Shown here: positions 63,466 through 64,000 of the stretch, piece after piece | Layout of the letters: every line of letters starts with the position of its first letter | Position numbering within the stretch: the first letter of the stretch is position 1 | Assembly (NCBI GenBank): GCA_963585895.1 | Contig: OY757921.1 | Coordinates: 82,984,439 to 83,048,438, forward strand | From: Sepioteuthis lessoniana | Lineage: Eukaryota > Mollusca > Cephalopoda > Myopsida > Loliginidae | Direction of reading: 5' to 3' | Length of the DNA: 64,000 nt | Notes under the pieces: generated by a model | The model's input: only the letters and a program-made list of their open reading frames with translations | What the model was told of the DNA's origin: nothing | Databases searched by the model: none | Translations under genes and position numbers: made by a program

Positions 63466-63511
<46 letters not shown>
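63466..63511. repeat. (GT)n microsatellite
   Basis: About 22 GT dinucleotides, nearly pure. The run of CV residues in the overlapping open frame is an artefact. Confidence 0.96.
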
Positions 63512-63513
<2 letters not shown>

Positions 63514-64000
63514 ATCAAAATGGTAAAATAATTAAGTTGTTAACTACTGCTCCACAACAATGATTAGCAGTTGATGCATTTCAACAAGAATGAGTTACTT
63601 CAAGCCGACTTTATAAAGAGATCTGCGGGATATTCAATCTTTGATGAATTTATAACATTTCAACATGATCTTAGCCAGATAAAGGAGTAACATCATTACC
63701 CTTTCTTTGTCATTGCTTCCAGCATCTGTATTTTACGTGCATGAATCAGTTCCTGGATAGCATATAAAATGGCATCAGAGAATCCTTACAATATTGGCCC
63801 CACAGTTGCAGACAATTGTTAAAAGGAGTATGCCATGGAATGTAGACTTTATCATTTTCATATTATCATCATCATCATTGCTATATCTTGGTTCTTTAAG
63901 AGTTGTGTTGATAACTGTTGTAGTAGTCCATTGTATTCTAGCAAAGCCAGAATAGCTAATCTATTTAATCAGCTAGGGCTTTAGGGGTTGTAACTTTTAA
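63512..64000. other. Unassigned sequence to the window end
   Basis: A short (ATC)n run at 63866-63880. No gene or family member recognised. Confidence 0.4.

Overview
This window reads as intergenic or intronic DNA from an AT-rich animal genome. I infer a cephalopod, most likely an octopus. The reasons are the many tRNA-derived SINEs, two of which share a central block like the Ceph-SINE core described from squid and cuttlefish, plus short mariner and RTE-like LINE families that I recognise from octopus gene models. I found no convincing host protein-coding gene, no functional tRNA or rRNA gene and no CRISPR array. Almost every long open frame is either part of a transposon or a by-product of simple sequence such as the TA tracts and the purine-rich tract at 50.2-51.5 kb. 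Family names (SINE-1 to SINE-4, Rep-B, Rep-E, FB) are mine, for use within this window.

Layout: 0-4 kb holds degraded LINE and SINE pieces, including an old LINE into which a SINE and then a younger LINE were inserted. 4-12 kb holds three DNA transposons (a mariner remnant, an internally deleted mariner and a Tc1-like element with long terminal repeats), a foldback element, a 500-bp repeat and a solo LTR. 12-16 kb has a probable LTR and the best LINE copy, a 1.7-kb RTE-like insertion with a nearly intact reverse transcriptase, inside a Rep-B element. 16-36 kb is mostly Rep-B copies (minisatellite-like, 0.5-0.9 kb), SINEs and a 92-bp satellite array. 37.6-39.9 kb has a second deleted mariner beside a foldback element that took up a SINE carrying a piece of mariner at its 5' end. 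40-54 kb continues with Rep-B, SINEs, a solo LTR, an old LINE, the polypurine tract and a second foldback element. 54-56 kb has a Penelope-like remnant (GIY-YIG endonuclease and a hammerhead-like end) next to two inverted copies of a short element that joins a tRNA-like head to a hammerhead ribozyme motif. 56-64 kb returns to SINE, Rep-B and LINE fragments.

The tRNA-like plus hammerhead module at 55.2-55.7 kb is the most interesting signal. The SINE-mariner chimera at 38.77-39.12 kb and the 5'-inverted LINE insertions are next. Functionally, LINE machinery probably moved the SINEs, because many copies carry clear target-site duplications of 10-21 bp. The deleted mariners would have needed transposase supplied from elsewhere.
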